This document shows positions 9,050 to 18,690 of a DNA stretch of 64,000 nt, piece by piece. The position numbers and the translations under genes are program-made. Location: positions 1-64,000 of the forward strand of contig NZ_JPWA01000003.1 in assembly GCF_003326475.1 (NCBI RefSeq), written 5' to 3'. The stretch is from Thalassospira xianhensis MCCC 1A02616 (GTDB taxonomy: Bacteria > Pseudomonadota > Alphaproteobacteria > Rhodospirillales > Thalassospiraceae). Every line of letters begins with the position of its first letter. Positions within the stretch are counted from its first letter, which is position 1. Below the pieces are notes generated by a model. That model was not told where the DNA came from, made no database searches, and saw nothing but the letters and a program-made list of their open reading frames with translations.

Positions 9050-10000
9050 TCACGGTTTGGCTGACCTCCTGATGCCGGAAAGATTTTGAAAAACGAATGC
9101 AAAACGGCTCAAGTCCGCCGGGTCATTCCGACCAAGACCAATTTTATGTGCCAGATAACGAAGATCGAGATCAAGTGTATCGAAGGGCGCACCATAACGT
9201 TTGGCCTTGCGTGCCGCCGAAATGCACTTGCCGAATATTTTGCGACGCTTGTCAGGTGCTATTTCGGGATGCGCACGCAAAAAATTCGCATACGTTAAGA
9301 AGCGGTCGTGATGCTGCTGCATTTTATTCGCCGAAAGATGATTTCCCGCATCGGGAATGGCGGTCACGACCATGTCGGCATCAATCACACGGCGCGCACG
9401 CAACGATAATCGCAATGGCAGGGATTCATCCTGAATGAACACATCGGGGTCGCATCCTCCTGCCTGCTCGAACAATATCCGTTCCACCAACCATGTCATC
9501 CGCACCATGCCTCGCCCCAAAATGCGGCCCAAGACATCATCAAATGTCTTTACATCAATATTACTGCCGATCATCCCGGCTCTCGCCTGCTCGATTGGCA
9601 CGTCGGTTTTTCGTCCCTTACCATGCACCATGTCGGCGTCATGATCGCGAGCAAGATCCAGCATCACTGTGACCGCATCAGGAGCCAGCAACTCATCGCA
9701 ATCAAACAGTGCAAGGTATTTTCCCTGCGCCTGAGCAGCTCCCTGATTAAGCCGGATTGCAGGACCAGCATTGGTATCGTTGGCAATCACCCGGACAAAA
9801 TCATGCTTTGCCGCAAAGCCGTCCAGAACTGAACGCGATAAATCCGTTGAAGCGTCATCAATGAAGATGACCTCGCCCGAAAACTGTCCCTGCTGCGCAA
9901 GCAGACTCGCAAAAAAATACGGCAAGGCCGCCGCCTTGTTATAGACCGGCAGAATGAAACTGACGTCAGGCGCCACGCCATCAGAGCGAGAAGAAAACAT
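9050..10000 (-). CDS. Family 2 glycosyltransferase
   Basis: GT-A type glycosyltransferase; transfers a sugar from a nucleotide-sugar donor to an unknown acceptor, probably a surface glycan. 316 residues. The N-terminal GT2 core begins VSFILPVYNKAAALPYF; IDDAST gives the first aspartates and FDCDELLAPDA is the D-x-D metal-binding motif (about residue 98). A DES triplet (FIQDESLPLRL) occurs in the acceptor half, and the C-terminal 100 residues are basic and helical. It sits alone between the RNase D gene and tRNA-Leu, so the context gives no acceptor. No membrane helix is apparent. Confidence 0.8.
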   Translation of the reverse strand: MFSSRSDGVAPDVSFILPVYNKAAALPYFFASLLAQQGQFSGEVIFIDDASTDLSRSVLDGFAAKHDFVRVIANDTNAGPAIRLNQGAAQAQGKYLALFDCDELLAPDAVTVMLDLARDHDADMVHGKGRKTDVPIEQARAGMIGSNIDVKTFDDVLGRILGRGMVRMTWLVERILFEQAGGCDPDVFIQDESLPLRLSLRARRVIDADMVVTAIPDAGNHLSANKMQQHHDRFLTYANFLRAHPEIAPDKRRKIFGKCISAARKAKRYGAPFDTLDLDLRYLAHKIGLGRNDPADLSRFAFVFQNLSGIRRSAKP

Positions 10001-10107
10001 TTCAACTCTCTATTATACGGGTGTTCAGCCGTCTTAACACAGCCATCCTCCAGCCGCGACGCAAAAGTCATGTGCAGCAAGGCTTTTGCCAAAACCCCAA
10101 AACGACA

Positions 10108-10140
10108 ATACCCCAGCACACCGTCGGGTGTACTGGGGTA

Positions 10141-10141
<1 letters not shown>
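10108..10141 (-). terminator. Intrinsic terminator of tRNA-Leu
   Basis: Inverted repeat with arms ATACCCCAG and CTGGGGTAT plus inner CACACC/GGGTGT pairs immediately after the tRNA 3' end on the minus strand, followed by T-rich sequence (TGTCGTTTTGGGGTTTT). Confidence 0.75.
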
Positions 10142-10227
<86 letters not shown>

Positions 10228-10396
10228 ATAGGGGCTTGTGATATTTGCCCGGCGAAACCCGCCGGAACGGGGCGCAATATACGCTGCCAAACTTCGGTGT
10301 CAACAACCTTTTTGGCGGTTTTGCAAAACGAATCTTTGAAAACCGGCCATCGCTGCAAAACATAAGGAAAATCTTGATTTTCCGCCGCAGCCAAGA

Positions 10397-11590
10397 TCAC
10401 GCCGAATGGTCGAACAAGTATCTGAGAACCCCGTTCAAACGGTTCCGGCCCTGATCAGTCGCACGCAATCCGGTGTGATCGAAAATCAGATCGCCCGACG
10501 CGATCAGGGTTTCAAGCCGCTCTGAGTCCAATGCCTTGCGCGGAGCTTTTCCAATAATCCGCTCAAAACGCCCCAACGGAATCGGCTCATTCAGGCGCAG
10601 CCCCATCATCACCATTTCGATCAAACGTTCATCGGCTTCCAACGCTGTTTCTTCCTGGGTGCCGTGTCCCTGCTTTTCCACACGGTCAAGCCAGATTTCC
10701 GGCGCACGATGACGGCGTACCGCCATCGGTTTCGTGCTGCCATCTGGCTGAATAACAGCTTCGCGGCCGTGCGCCCCTGGCCCGATACCAAGGTAATCGC
10801 CATAGCGCCAATACACCAGATTATGGCGGCTTTCCTGCCCCGGACGGGCATGGTTGGAAACCTCGTAGCAGCTATAACCTGCAGCGCTGGTTTCTTCCTG
10901 GGTGATTTCATAAAGATCGGTCGCTAGGTCTTCGTCGGGTACAACCAGGTCACCGCGCTGATGCAGGGTGTAGAACTGCGTACCCGGCTCGATTGTAAGC
11001 TGATAAAGCGAGATATGACCGCGTGCGATATCAAGTGCTTCGCGCAATTCCCGACGCCATGCTTCCGGATCATGTTCGGGCCGGGCATAAATCAGATCGA
11101 ACGAAAACCGGTCAAAGACATTGGCCGCAACATCAAGGGCACGCCTGGCTTCCGCCGCATTATGAACGCGCCCCAAAAATTTAAGGTCCCGATCATTGAG
11201 CGCCTGAATGCCTATTGATACCCGGTTGATGCCGTTGGCTGCAAAAGCGGAAAACCGGTTGATTTCAACCGTTCCCGGATTGGCTTCCAGCGTGATTTCG
11301 ATGTCATCGGTTACCGGCCAGAAGGTTTTGATATCAGCAATCAATGCCCCTGCCGTTTCTGGATCCATTAGTGATGGCGTGCCACCACCAAAAAACACCG
11401 ACCCGACAGTCCGTCCGGGATGGCGTGCCGCCCCCGCCGCAAGTTCGGCCCGAAGGGCTGCCCGCCAACGCGCATGATCAATCTTGTCCGCAACGTGACT
11501 GTTGAAATCACAATAGGGACATTTCGACAGGCAAAACGGCCAATGGATATAGATGCCAAACGGGACGGCTTCTGCGTTTGCTTGGGACAC
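10397..11590 (-). CDS. hemW: HemW-like radical SAM protein
   Basis: Heme chaperone / coproporphyrinogen III oxidase-like protein. 397 residues. The radical-SAM cluster motif is Cys20-x3-Cys24-x2-Cys27 in FCLSKCPYCDFN, followed by the SAM-binding FFGGGTPSLM and the NPGTVE and NRVSIGIQ motifs. A HemN C-terminal domain follows. It lacks the extra N-terminal region of true HemN, so HemW is the better name. The apparent start is a GTG at 11590 with only a weak upstream GAGAA. Neighbour rdgB lies 112 bases upstream; hemW-rdgB-rph is a conserved alphaproteobacterial order. Confidence 0.92.
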   Translation of the reverse strand: MSQANAEAVPFGIYIHWPFCLSKCPYCDFNSHVADKIDHARWRAALRAELAAGAARHPGRTVGSVFFGGGTPSLMDPETAGALIADIKTFWPVTDDIEITLEANPGTVEINRFSAFAANGINRVSIGIQALNDRDLKFLGRVHNAAEARRALDVAANVFDRFSFDLIYARPEHDPEAWRRELREALDIARGHISLYQLTIEPGTQFYTLHQRGDLVVPDEDLATDLYEITQEETSAAGYSCYEVSNHARPGQESRHNLVYWRYGDYLGIGPGAHGREAVIQPDGSTKPMAVRRHRAPEIWLDRVEKQGHGTQEETALEADERLIEMVMMGLRLNEPIPLGRFERIIGKAPRKALDSERLETLIASGDLIFDHTGLRATDQGRNRLNGVLRYLFDHSA

Positions 11591-11702
11591 GCGGTTCTCG
11601 ATCTTCGACTACGGGAAAGACGGATAAAGTAACACGCACCGCCGATGGTTACATCAGCGATGCGCGCATAGGTTCGATGCAGGCAGCTTGACCGCCAAAT
11701 CT

Positions 11703-12299
11703 TTACTTGAAACAAGCTCTGACCAACTGGCGAAACGCATCCGCCCGATGGCTCATTTCATGTTTCTTTGCCGGGTCCATTTCGCCAAAGGTCTGATCAT
11801 AACCCTTTGGTTGGAAAATCGGGTCATAGCCAAAACCGTGCATCCCGCGCTTCGGCCAGACAATTTCGCCTTCAACCCGACCTTCAAAATTCTCGACATG
11901 GCCATCGGGCCAAGCCAGCGACAGGGCGCAGATAAAAGCCGCCCGGCGATCGGGATGGTTACCAATACCGTTCTGGACCTTTTCCATCGCCATGTCGAAA
12001 TCCTTGTCCGGTCCGGCCCAGCGGGCCGAATAAATGCCCGGCGCCCCGTCAAGAGCCGAAACAGACATGCCGCTATCATCGGATAAGGCCGGCAAATTGG
12101 CAGCCCGGGTCGCGGCAAGCGACTTTAACTGCGCGTTGCCAATAAAGCTGTTTTCGGTTTCTTCGGGTTCGGGAAGGTTCAAATCACCGGCGGAAATCAC
12201 CTCGATCCCGAACGGATCGAGCAATTCGGCGATTTCCTTGATCTTGCCTTTGTTATGGCTGGCGATGACAAGTTTTTTTTCCGTAAAGCGACGGGCCAT
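11703..12299 (-). CDS. rdgB: RdgB/HAM1 non-canonical purine NTP pyrophosphatase
   Basis: Hydrolyses XTP, ITP and dITP to monophosphates, keeping deaminated purines out of nucleic acids. 198 residues. Diagnostic segments: [18 protein letters not shown] (about residues 9-26) and [20 protein letters not shown] near residues 70-90, with the nearby SARWAG. Start chosen at the ATG at 12299 (MARRFTEKK), where the family similarity begins, although the frame is open for 48 more codons. Lies between rph and hemW. Confidence 0.95.
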   Translation of the reverse strand: MARRFTEKKLVIASHNKGKIKEIAELLDPFGIEVISAGDLNLPEPEETENSFIGNAQLKSLAATRAANLPALSDDSGMSVSALDGAPGIYSARWAGPDKDFDMAMEKVQNGIGNHPDRRAAFICALSLAWPDGHVENFEGRVEGEIVWPKRGMHGFGYDPIFQPKGYDQTFGEMDPAKKHEMSHRADAFRQLVRACFK

Positions 12300-12358
12300 G
12301 ATGCTGCCTGAGATAGTCGGGTCGTTAAGACGAGGACGGGTGGGAAACACAGATGCAG

Positions 12359-12390
12359 TTCCGGGCGAGACAACAAATGCCTCGCCGGAA
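12359..12390 (-). terminator. Hairpin between rph and rdgB
   Basis: Arms TTCCGG(G)CGAG and CTCGCCGGAA with one bulged G around an 11-base loop. There is no clear T-tract on the minus strand, so it may be an attenuator or mRNA-stabilising stem rather than a full terminator. Confidence 0.3.
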
Positions 12391-12397
12391 ATAATTC

Positions 12398-13114
12398 TTA
12401 AAGACCGATGGCCGCACGCTGTTTGGCAAACAGTTCTTTGCAACCTTTTTCAGCCAGTTCAAACATCCTGTCATAGGCAGAACGATCAAACGGCACATCT
12501 TCAGCTGTCGCCTGAACTTCGACAATGCCGCCATTGCCAGCAAGGACGAAATTGGCATCTGCGCCGGCATTGCTGTCTTCGGCATAATCAAGATCAAGCA
12601 CCGCTTCGCCCTGATAAATTCCGCAGGAAATTGCTGCGACCGGCTGGGTCAACGGAATTTCCTTGATCAAACCAAGACGGCGAACGCCCTGGAACGCCAG
12701 ATGGGCTGCAACATAAGCCCCCGTGATCGATGCGGTACGCGTGCCCCCATCTGCCTGAATCACGTCGCAATCAAGGCGCATCTGCATTTCGCCCATGCCT
12801 TTGAGGTCGGCCACCGCACGGATCGAACGACCAATCAAGCGCTGGATTTCCTGGGTACGTCCCGACTGACCACCGCGTGCAGCTTCGCGTTGCATACGGC
12901 TGTCGGTTGCGCGCGGCAGCATGCCGTATTCGGCTGTGATCCAGCCCTTACCGGAATTGCGCATCCAGCCCGGCACTTTGTCCTCGACCGTCGCGGTACA
13001 AATCACATGGGTATCCCCAAATTTGATCAGGCAGGAGCCTTCAGCATATTTGGAAACACCGGTTTCGATGGAAACGTCGCGAAGCTGATCGAAATTACGG
13101 CCGGATGGACGCAT
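12398..13114 (-). CDS. rph: Ribonuclease PH
   Basis: Phosphorolytic 3'-5' exoribonuclease that trims tRNA 3' ends; forms a hexameric ring. 238 residues, full length for the family. Begins [20 protein letters not shown]; conserved [19 protein letters not shown] (phosphate/RNA-binding Arg region, about residues 78-96) and [20 protein letters not shown] (about 113-132) are intact. Divergent from hrcA across a 335-base region. Confidence 0.97.
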   Translation of the reverse strand: MRPSGRNFDQLRDVSIETGVSKYAEGSCLIKFGDTHVICTATVEDKVPGWMRNSGKGWITAEYGMLPRATDSRMQREAARGGQSGRTQEIQRLIGRSIRAVADLKGMGEMQMRLDCDVIQADGGTRTASITGAYVAAHLAFQGVRRLGLIKEIPLTQPVAAISCGIYQGEAVLDLDYAEDSNAGADANFVLAGNGGIVEVQATAEDVPFDRSAYDRMFELAEKGCKELFAKQRAAIGL

Positions 13115-13449
13115 GGGGTCTAAACCTCTTTAATCTGGGTCGGATCAGCCCTAATTGGCTGATCAAAGATAGCTGAAATTGCGGCCAAAGCTACTGAGCA
13201 TCTCCGTAAAGGTCCAGCAGTTTCCCGGAAAATAACGGCAAAAACCCGGCATCATCACCACGAGACTCCAACAAGAAAAGTCGCAAACCACAGACGATTA
13301 GCGACGAATTCAACGGATTGGCAGGTCTAAGTTCCTGATCCATAGCAACCTTCAGATCTTCGCCTGCTTCCTCCGATCCGCCAGCTTCATTGACGCCTGC
13401 CCGACACCTCACTAAATTCCACGCAACGCATTTCTTTTTCAGGTTTGGC
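13115..13449. other. Divergent intergenic region between rph and hrcA
   Basis: Must hold the promoters of rph (minus) and hrcA-grpE (plus). I see no convincing CIRCE inverted repeat (TTAGCACTC type) or other operator here. A minus-strand reading frame of 50 codons (13191-13343, ATG with GAAGG upstream) is possible but looks like no family I know. Confidence 0.4.
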
Positions 13450-14508
13450 ATGGCGCTGTTTGACGACACAATACTAGGCGATATGAATGCGCGGTCTCGC
13501 GAAGTATTTCGCCAGATCGTCGATGCCTATGTCGAAACCGGCGAACCGATCGGCTCGCGGTCGATTGCACGCCGTATGTCGGAAAATCTTTCGGCAGCAA
13601 CCATCCGCAATGTGATGTCCGATCTTGAAGAAATGGGTCTTCTGGTCGCCCCCCATATTTCGGCTGGTCGTTTACCAAGCGAAAAAGGCCTGCGTCTTTT
13701 CGTTAATGCCCTGATGGAAGTCGGCGATCTGCCCAACGCCGAACGCGATCAATTGACCAAGAATTGTGAACAGGCAGGCTATTCGCTTGATCAGATGCTG
13801 GGCGAAGCCACCAGCATGCTATCAGGCCTGTCACGATGTGCCGGGCTTGTCGTTGCACCGAAAACCGATGGCATCCGTTTAAAACAGATTGAATTTGTTG
13901 CCCTTTCACCGGGAAAGGTTCTTGCCGTTCTGGTATCGCAAACCGGCAATGTCGAGAATCGTATCCTTGATGTTCCGCCCGATTTGCCGACCTCGGCATT
14001 GACAGAAGCGTCGAACTATCTAAATACCCGGTTGGCCGGAAAGACACTTGATGACGCCCGGCAATTGATGAGTCTCGAACGCGACCGCATCAAACAGGAA
14101 CTCGACGAATTGTCGGCAGGTCTGATAGATGCCGGACTTGCGACGTGGGCCGGCGGGGTCAAGGGTTCGTCCCTGATCGTCAAGGGCCAGTCGCAGCTGC
14201 TTGAAAATATCGACACGATCGAACAGCTCGAAACTGTCAGACGGCTGTTTAACGTGCTCGAAGCACGCGATCAGATGATTGAATTGCTTGATGTCACCAC
14301 GATTGCCCAAGGTGTGCAGATTTTCATCGGGTCCGAGAATAAGTTGTTCGGCGGATCGGGACTTTCGATGGTGATTTCGCCTTATCAGAATGCCGAAGGC
14401 AGCATTGTGGGCGCAATCGGGGTTGTCGGACCGACCCGGATCAATTATGCCCGGATCATTCCGCTGGTCGATTACACCGCCAAGCTGGTCGGGCGACTGA
14501 TTGGATAA
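13450..14508 (+). CDS. hrcA: Heat-inducible transcriptional repressor HrcA
   Basis: Represses groESL and sometimes dnaK by binding CIRCE operators; its activity depends on GroEL. 352 residues. The N-terminal winged helix has SREVFRQIVDAYVETGEPIG, then SAATIRNVMSDLEEMGLL (recognition helix region, about residues 50-67) and HISAGRLPSEKGLRLFV. The central GAF-like dimerisation domain and the C-terminal KLFGGSGLSMVISPY and VGPTRINYARIIPLVDY motifs are present. The ATG at 13450 begins just before family similarity. Followed by grpE after 49 bases, forming an hrcA-grpE unit without dnaK. Confidence 0.96.
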   Translation: MALFDDTILGDMNARSREVFRQIVDAYVETGEPIGSRSIARRMSENLSAATIRNVMSDLEEMGLLVAPHISAGRLPSEKGLRLFVNALMEVGDLPNAERDQLTKNCEQAGYSLDQMLGEATSMLSGLSRCAGLVVAPKTDGIRLKQIEFVALSPGKVLAVLVSQTGNVENRILDVPPDLPTSALTEASNYLNTRLAGKTLDDARQLMSLERDRIKQELDELSAGLIDAGLATWAGGVKGSSLIVKGQSQLLENIDTIEQLETVRRLFNVLEARDQMIELLDVTTIAQGVQIFIGSENKLFGGSGLSMVISPYQNAEGSIVGAIGVVGPTRINYARIIPLVDYTAKLVGRLIG

Positions 14509-14557
14509 ACGTTGGCGCTGCGTGTCAGGCCACACAAATTGAAGGTACAGGTTAGCC

Positions 14558-15208
14558 ATGTCGGAAACCGCAAAGAACAACCCGGAAGATCTGAACGGCG
14601 CTGCTCGCGCAGACGAAGCTGTCGTTGAAGATGTCGCAGCAGAGGCGACAGATGCCGAAGCAGAAGGCGGCGAAACTGCGAATGCTGATCCCGTTGCCGT
14701 ACTCGAAGCCGAAGTTGCCGAATTAAAGGACCGTCTGCTGCGCGCCGCCGCCGAGGTGGAAAACACCCGTCGCCGCGCCAAAAAAGATGTCGAAGACGCC
14801 AGCAACTATGCCGTCACAAAATTCGCTCGTGATCTTCTTGATGTTGGCGATAACCTTCGCCGCGCTCTTGAAGCCGCGGGCAACGATGCCAATGCAGATC
14901 CCGCAATGAAGACCCTGATTGACGGTGTCGAAATGACCGAAAAGTCCTTGCTCAAGGCGTTCGAGCAGAATGGCATCGAAAAACTGGAACCGCTGGGTGA
15001 AAAGCTTGATCCCAATCAGCATCAGGCCGTGTTCGAAATGCCAAACCCTGCTTATCCCGATGGCCATGTCGCCCAGGTGATGCAGGCAGGTTATGTGCTC
15101 AAAGGACGTCTGCTGCGTCCGGCAATGGTCGGGGTTACCAAAAACCCGGCTGGTCAGGAAGCTGCAAAAAGCGACGAACCGGGCAGCAATGTCGATACAT
15201 CAGCCTGA
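14558..15208 (+). CDS. grpE: Nucleotide exchange factor GrpE
   Basis: Co-chaperone that releases ADP from DnaK. 216 residues: a disordered acidic N-terminus (about 1-45, rich in Ala, Glu and Asp), a long coiled coil (about 46-105, VAVLEAEVAELKDRLLRAAA), and the C-terminal beta-wing domain with QHQAVFEMPNPAYPDGHVAQ and VLKGRLLRPAMVGVT. The coiled coil and wing match the family. A strong terminator follows, so dnaK must be elsewhere. Confidence 0.95.
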   Translation: MSETAKNNPEDLNGAARADEAVVEDVAAEATDAEAEGGETANADPVAVLEAEVAELKDRLLRAAAEVENTRRRAKKDVEDASNYAVTKFARDLLDVGDNLRRALEAAGNDANADPAMKTLIDGVEMTEKSLLKAFEQNGIEKLEPLGEKLDPNQHQAVFEMPNPAYPDGHVAQVMQAGYVLKGRLLRPAMVGVTKNPAGQEAAKSDEPGSNVDTSA

Positions 15209-15264
15209 TCAGCTGACGGATTAAAAAGTAAAATGCAAACCGGTTTTTGCGGATTGGGTTTTAC

Positions 15265-15303
15265 AAACGGCTCTGCCACAGACGTGGCGGGGCCGTTTCT
15301 TTT
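15265..15303 (+). terminator. Intrinsic terminator of hrcA-grpE
   Basis: Stem AAACGGC with an inner GCCAC/GTGGC helix, closing GCCGTTT, then CTTTTT. Confidence 0.8.
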
Positions 15304-15357
15304 TGGACGATCTGGCGCTAGGCTGAGCCAATTGCAACATTGCAAACGGAAACCACC

Positions 15358-16101
15358 ATGCCGCTTCGCTCTGACATTATCGATATTCTACGCGCTGATG
15401 CTGCCCCGATTGTCGTTCTGACCGGAGCCGGGATATCAAAGGAAAGCGGCCTGCATACCTTTCGTGATCCCGATGGTATATGGGCTCGGTATGACATCTC
15501 CGAAGTCGCAACGCCTGAGGCGTTCATCAATAATCCCGATCTGGTGCATCATTTCTATAATGACCGGCGTGCAGGCGTGCTTGATCCGGCCGTTCAACCC
15601 AATGCGGCACATTTGGCTCTTGCCCGGCTCGAAGCAGAATGGCCAGGCGATGTGCTTCTGGTAACCCAGAATATTGACGATCTGCATAACCGGGCAGGTT
15701 CAAAAAACCTGATCCATATGCATGGCGAGTTACTGAAAATCCGCTGCAATCATTGTGATCTTTTGACCAACTGGTCCGAGCCGCTCGATCAGGGCATCCC
15801 CTGCCCATCCTGCGCCAAGCAGGGCGGCCTGCGCCCCCATGTTGTCTGGTTCGGGGAAATGCCGCTGGAAATGGAACGCATTTATACGGCCTTGGCTAAT
15901 TGTGGCCTGTTCATCTCGATCGGGACATCAGGCAATGTTTATCCGGCAGCCGGTTTTGTGCAAATGGCCCGCGAGGAAGGAGGTGCCGAAACCGTAGAAC
16001 TCAATCTGGAGCCAAGCAACGGTGCGACATCGTTTGAATACAGCCGCTATGGTGCTGCGAGTGAAATCGTTCCATCATTTGTCTCATCACTGATCGGCTG
16101 A
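15358..16101 (+). CDS. cobB: Sirtuin NAD-dependent protein deacylase CobB
   Basis: Removes acyl groups from lysines using NAD, giving nicotinamide and O-acyl-ADP-ribose. 247 residues from the ATG at 15358. Visible: LTGAGISKESGLHTFRD (NAD-binding), TQNIDDLH (about residues 103-110), catalytic His122 in IHMHGEL, and four zinc cysteines Cys130/133 and Cys149/152. Tyr67 and Arg70 (FYNDRR) match the Tyr-x-x-Arg pair that marks class III sirtuins with desuccinylase/demalonylase activity, so negatively charged acyl groups are a likely substrate. Downstream of grpE, separated by a terminator. Confidence 0.92.
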   Translation: MPLRSDIIDILRADAAPIVVLTGAGISKESGLHTFRDPDGIWARYDISEVATPEAFINNPDLVHHFYNDRRAGVLDPAVQPNAAHLALARLEAEWPGDVLLVTQNIDDLHNRAGSKNLIHMHGELLKIRCNHCDLLTNWSEPLDQGIPCPSCAKQGGLRPHVVWFGEMPLEMERIYTALANCGLFISIGTSGNVYPAAGFVQMAREEGGAETVELNLEPSNGATSFEYSRYGAASEIVPSFVSSLIG

Positions 16102-16137
16102 TAAATTACCTTCCTCAATCATAAGAGGAACGCCACC

Positions 16138-16605
16138 ATGAATTTTAAACCGGAAACACATGAACTGAGCCTGACCCGCCTGCTTGATGCCCCGCGCCAA
16201 AAACTTTTCCGCTGCTGGACGGATGCCGAATTGCTCAAACAATGGTTTGTCCCCAACCCTTGGACCATTGCCCGAGCTGAATTGGACGTTCGCCCCGGTG
16301 GATCAACCCTGATTGTCATGAAAAATCCCGAAGGCGATGAATTCCCCAATCCGGGTATCTATCTTGAAATCGTTGAAAATGAAAAGATCGTCCTGACCGA
16401 CGCCTATACAAGCGCGTGGGTCCCGTCGGCAAAGCCATTCATGACCGCAATCGTCACCTTTGCCGATGAAGGCGATAAAACCCGTTACACCGCAATCGCC
16501 CGCCATTGGTCCGAAGAAGACCGAAAAGCGCACGAGGAAATGGGCTTTCATGAAGGTTGGGGCATTTGTGCCGATCAGCTTGAAAAACTCGCCCAAAGCC
16601 TTTGA
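16138..16605 (+). CDS. SRPBCC (AHSA1-like) domain protein
   Basis: A 155-residue START/Bet v1-like fold protein of the AHSA1/CalC branch, which binds hydrophobic ligands or acts in stress/toxin resistance. Recognisable LTRLLDAPRQKLFRCWTDAE at the start, ELLKQWFVPNPW, the RPGG turn, and a C-terminal GWGICADQLEKLAQSL helix. GAGG-type Shine-Dalgarno in AAGAGGAACGCC upstream of the ATG. Convergent with the ArsR-type gene, 20 bases apart. Ligand unknown. Confidence 0.85.
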   Translation: MNFKPETHELSLTRLLDAPRQKLFRCWTDAELLKQWFVPNPWTIARAELDVRPGGSTLIVMKNPEGDEFPNPGIYLEIVENEKIVLTDAYTSAWVPSAKPFMTAIVTFADEGDKTRYTAIARHWSEEDRKAHEEMGFHEGWGICADQLEKLAQSL

Positions 16606-16625
16606 GGCAGGGTTAGGGGATCATC

Positions 16626-17333
16626 TCAACTGATTCTTCCTGCCGCGGGCTCCCGACCGTCACAAAGCGTGTGGAACTGCTTTTCGCCCTCCAGGCTGAA
16701 GCGGACCACACGCGAGTCCCGTCTGCGTTGCGCCCAACCCAGTTCATAAAATCGGTTCAATAATGCCGCCCCGAATGCCCCGGCCAGATGTGATTGCCGT
16801 GCGCTCCAATCCAGACATTCCCGGCATAGCGGCCGAGGCGTATTACGCAACGCCATAAGATCAATGCCAAACCCGGCGGCGAAATCCGCCCCTGCATCGG
16901 TCAGTATCACACCGTTATGATCAATGGCGATCAGTTCACGTTCTTCAAGTGCGGCAAAAAGGGCAACTCCCATTTCGCCAGCCAGATGATCGTAACAGAC
17001 TCGCGCCTTGCGCAATTCCGGGTCCTTCGGGCCGGTTCGCACCCGGTTATGGCCAACCCGGCTGGCAATCCCCATCAGGACTTCCAATACCTCGACAATA
17101 TCAGGGCCGGAAAGCGTAAAGTAACGATGCCGCCCCTGCTTGCGCGGGGTAACGATCTGACCGGCTTCAAGCTTTGCCAGATGCGAACTTGCCGTTTGGG
17201 GCGTCACACCAGCCTCTTGTGCAAGTTCGGCAGCAGTCAGGGCGCGGCCGCTCATCAGAGCGGTCAGCATGTTCGCGCGTGCCGGATCGCCAAGCAATGC
17301 AGCCACGCGGGCAATATCGGGTCCTTCTTTCAT
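16626..17333 (-). CDS. ArsR-family winged-helix regulator
   Basis: 235 residues, larger than a minimal ArsR repressor. Residues about 5-95 form the winged helix (ARVAALLGDPARANMLTALM, then TPQTASSHLAKLEAGQIV as the recognition helix); the C-terminal half is a poorly characterised domain with CRECLDWSARQSHLAGAFGA, containing Cys-x2-Cys, seen in a common subgroup of such regulators. It is divergently transcribed from the EamA-NIPSNAP-ABM cassette across 75 bases, so it most likely represses that cassette. The inducer is unknown; the Cys pair could sense metal or oxidant, which is inference. Confidence 0.85.
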   Translation of the reverse strand: MKEGPDIARVAALLGDPARANMLTALMSGRALTAAELAQEAGVTPQTASSHLAKLEAGQIVTPRKQGRHRYFTLSGPDIVEVLEVLMGIASRVGHNRVRTGPKDPELRKARVCYDHLAGEMGVALFAALEERELIAIDHNGVILTDAGADFAAGFGIDLMALRNTPRPLCRECLDWSARQSHLAGAFGAALLNRFYELGWAQRRRDSRVVRFSLEGEKQFHTLCDGREPAAGRIS

Positions 17334-17408
17334 AGTTCGATGTTAATCGAAGCATTGACTACCAGCAATCGGTTATCTGTTCGGAATTGCCCCTGCCCGG
17401 AGATCCGA
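17334..17408. promoter_or_regulatory. Divergent promoter region of the ArsR gene and EamA cassette
   Basis: 75 bases separate the two start codons, so both promoters and the operator must lie here or in the flanking codons. No single perfect palindrome stands out. Confidence 0.4.
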
Positions 17409-18332
17409 ATGACATCGTCCAAAATATCGCTACCCTTTGAAATCGGTTTGTTGGCTGTGCTCGCCCTGCTTTGGGGATCGTCGTATCTGTTTATCAAAAT
17501 CGCGCTGACCGATATCCCACCAATTACCCTGATCGCAATCAGGGTAGGCATCGCATCACTGTTTCTTTTTGCCGTCATGTCCTGGCGTGGCGAACGTTTT
17601 CCAAGGGATGGCAAGGTTATCGGCATGCTGCTGATACAGTCGGTTTTCAACAGCCTCGGCGCATGGACCGTCCTTGCCTGGGGACAGCAACATGTCGAAA
17701 GCGGCCTTGCCAGTGTGCTGAACTCGACGTCTCCGGTTTTTGTGTTCCTGTTCACGGCCCTTCTGACACGGCATGAACGAATTGACCGGTTTCGTCTTGC
17801 CGGTGCGTGCCTTGGCATTGCGGGTGTGGTGCTGATTGTCGGCCCCGGTGCGCTTACCGGGCTTGGGCAACATCTCGGCGGGCAACTCGCTATTATTACC
17901 GGGGCGATCCTTTATGCCGGGGCAGCGATCTATGGCAGACGCTTCAACACCCTGCCCGCAACGGTCACCGCCGCGGCAACCATGATCTGGGCCAGCTTCT
18001 TTCTGATCCCGGCAAGTTTGGTACTGGATCAGCCTTGGACCCTGACACCGTCAACACCCGCCATTCTTGCAACGCTTGCCCTATCGGTCTTTTGCACGGC
18101 AATTGCCTTGCTGATCTATTTCCGGCTGTTGCGCACGCTCGGATCAATGGGGGTTGCCAGCCAAAGCTATCTCCGTGCCGGGATCGGCGTCTTGCTGGGC
18201 GTTCTTTTGCTTGGTGAAAGCATAAGCCCGCCGGTTATTGGCGGTATCCTCTGCACGCTCGTCGGCGTCGCCATCATCAATCTGCCGCTCACCTTCTGGC
18301 AAGGATCCACATCACCTTCTTCAAAATTGTGA
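17409..18332 (+). CDS. EamA/DMT family transporter
   Basis: Inner-membrane permease of the drug/metabolite transporter superfamily, usually an exporter of metabolites. 307 residues, ten predicted transmembrane helices in two EamA repeats; starts with [21 protein letters not shown], the family-typical first helix, and has [13 protein letters not shown] after the first loop. The ATG at 17409 is used; the frame is open far upstream but that part is antisense to the ArsR gene. First gene of a probable three-gene operon with NIPSNAP and ABM genes under ArsR control. Confidence 0.88.
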   Translation: MTSSKISLPFEIGLLAVLALLWGSSYLFIKIALTDIPPITLIAIRVGIASLFLFAVMSWRGERFPRDGKVIGMLLIQSVFNSLGAWTVLAWGQQHVESGLASVLNSTSPVFVFLFTALLTRHERIDRFRLAGACLGIAGVVLIVGPGALTGLGQHLGGQLAIITGAILYAGAAIYGRRFNTLPATVTAAATMIWASFFLIPASLVLDQPWTLTPSTPAILATLALSVFCTAIALLIYFRLLRTLGSMGVASQSYLRAGIGVLLGVLLLGESISPPVIGGILCTLVGVAIINLPLTFWQGSTSPSSKL

Positions 18333-18360
18333 AACAATCAACCATCCAGGGAAATTGAAA

Positions 18361-18690
18361 ATGATCACCTGTTTCATCCGCTACGAAATCGATCCTTACA
18401 AAAAGGACGCCTTTGTCGAATATTCTCGCAACTGGGGCGAGGCAATCCCGCGTTGCGGGGCCGATCTGGTCGGCTATTTCACCCCGCATGAAGGATCGAT
18501 CTCGACGGCTTATGCTGTCTATCATTTACCCGATCTGGCATCATATGAAGCTTATCGTACACGCCTGTCGCAAGATCCGTTGGGCCGTGAAAACTATCAG
18601 TTCGCCCAACGCGAAAAGTTCATTCTGCGCGAGGAACGCCAGTTCTTCAAAATCGCTTCCACCCCGCATGCGGAGCTGATCAAGCCATGA
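18361..18690 (+). CDS. NIPSNAP family protein
   Basis: 109-residue protein with the NIPSNAP ferredoxin-like fold ([21 protein letters not shown] at the start; [21 protein letters not shown]). The family is related to ABM monooxygenase-like dimeric alpha-beta barrels; its biochemical role is mostly unknown. AGGGAA lies before the ATG. It starts 28 bases after the EamA gene and overlaps the next gene by four bases (ATGA), so the two small proteins are probably made together. Confidence 0.85.
   Translation: MITCFIRYEIDPYKKDAFVEYSRNWGEAIPRCGADLVGYFTPHEGSISTAYAVYHLPDLASYEAYRTRLSQDPLGRENYQFAQREKFILREERQFFKIASTPHAELIKP

Noticed and set aside
13191-13343. Short minus-strand ORF of 50 codons between rph and hrcA
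   Set aside because: Has a passable ribosome binding site, but no homology pattern and it sits in a promoter region; kept only as a note.
13115-13449. Possible CIRCE operator upstream of hrcA
   Set aside because: No TTAGCACTC-N9-GAGTGCTAA or close variant is present.
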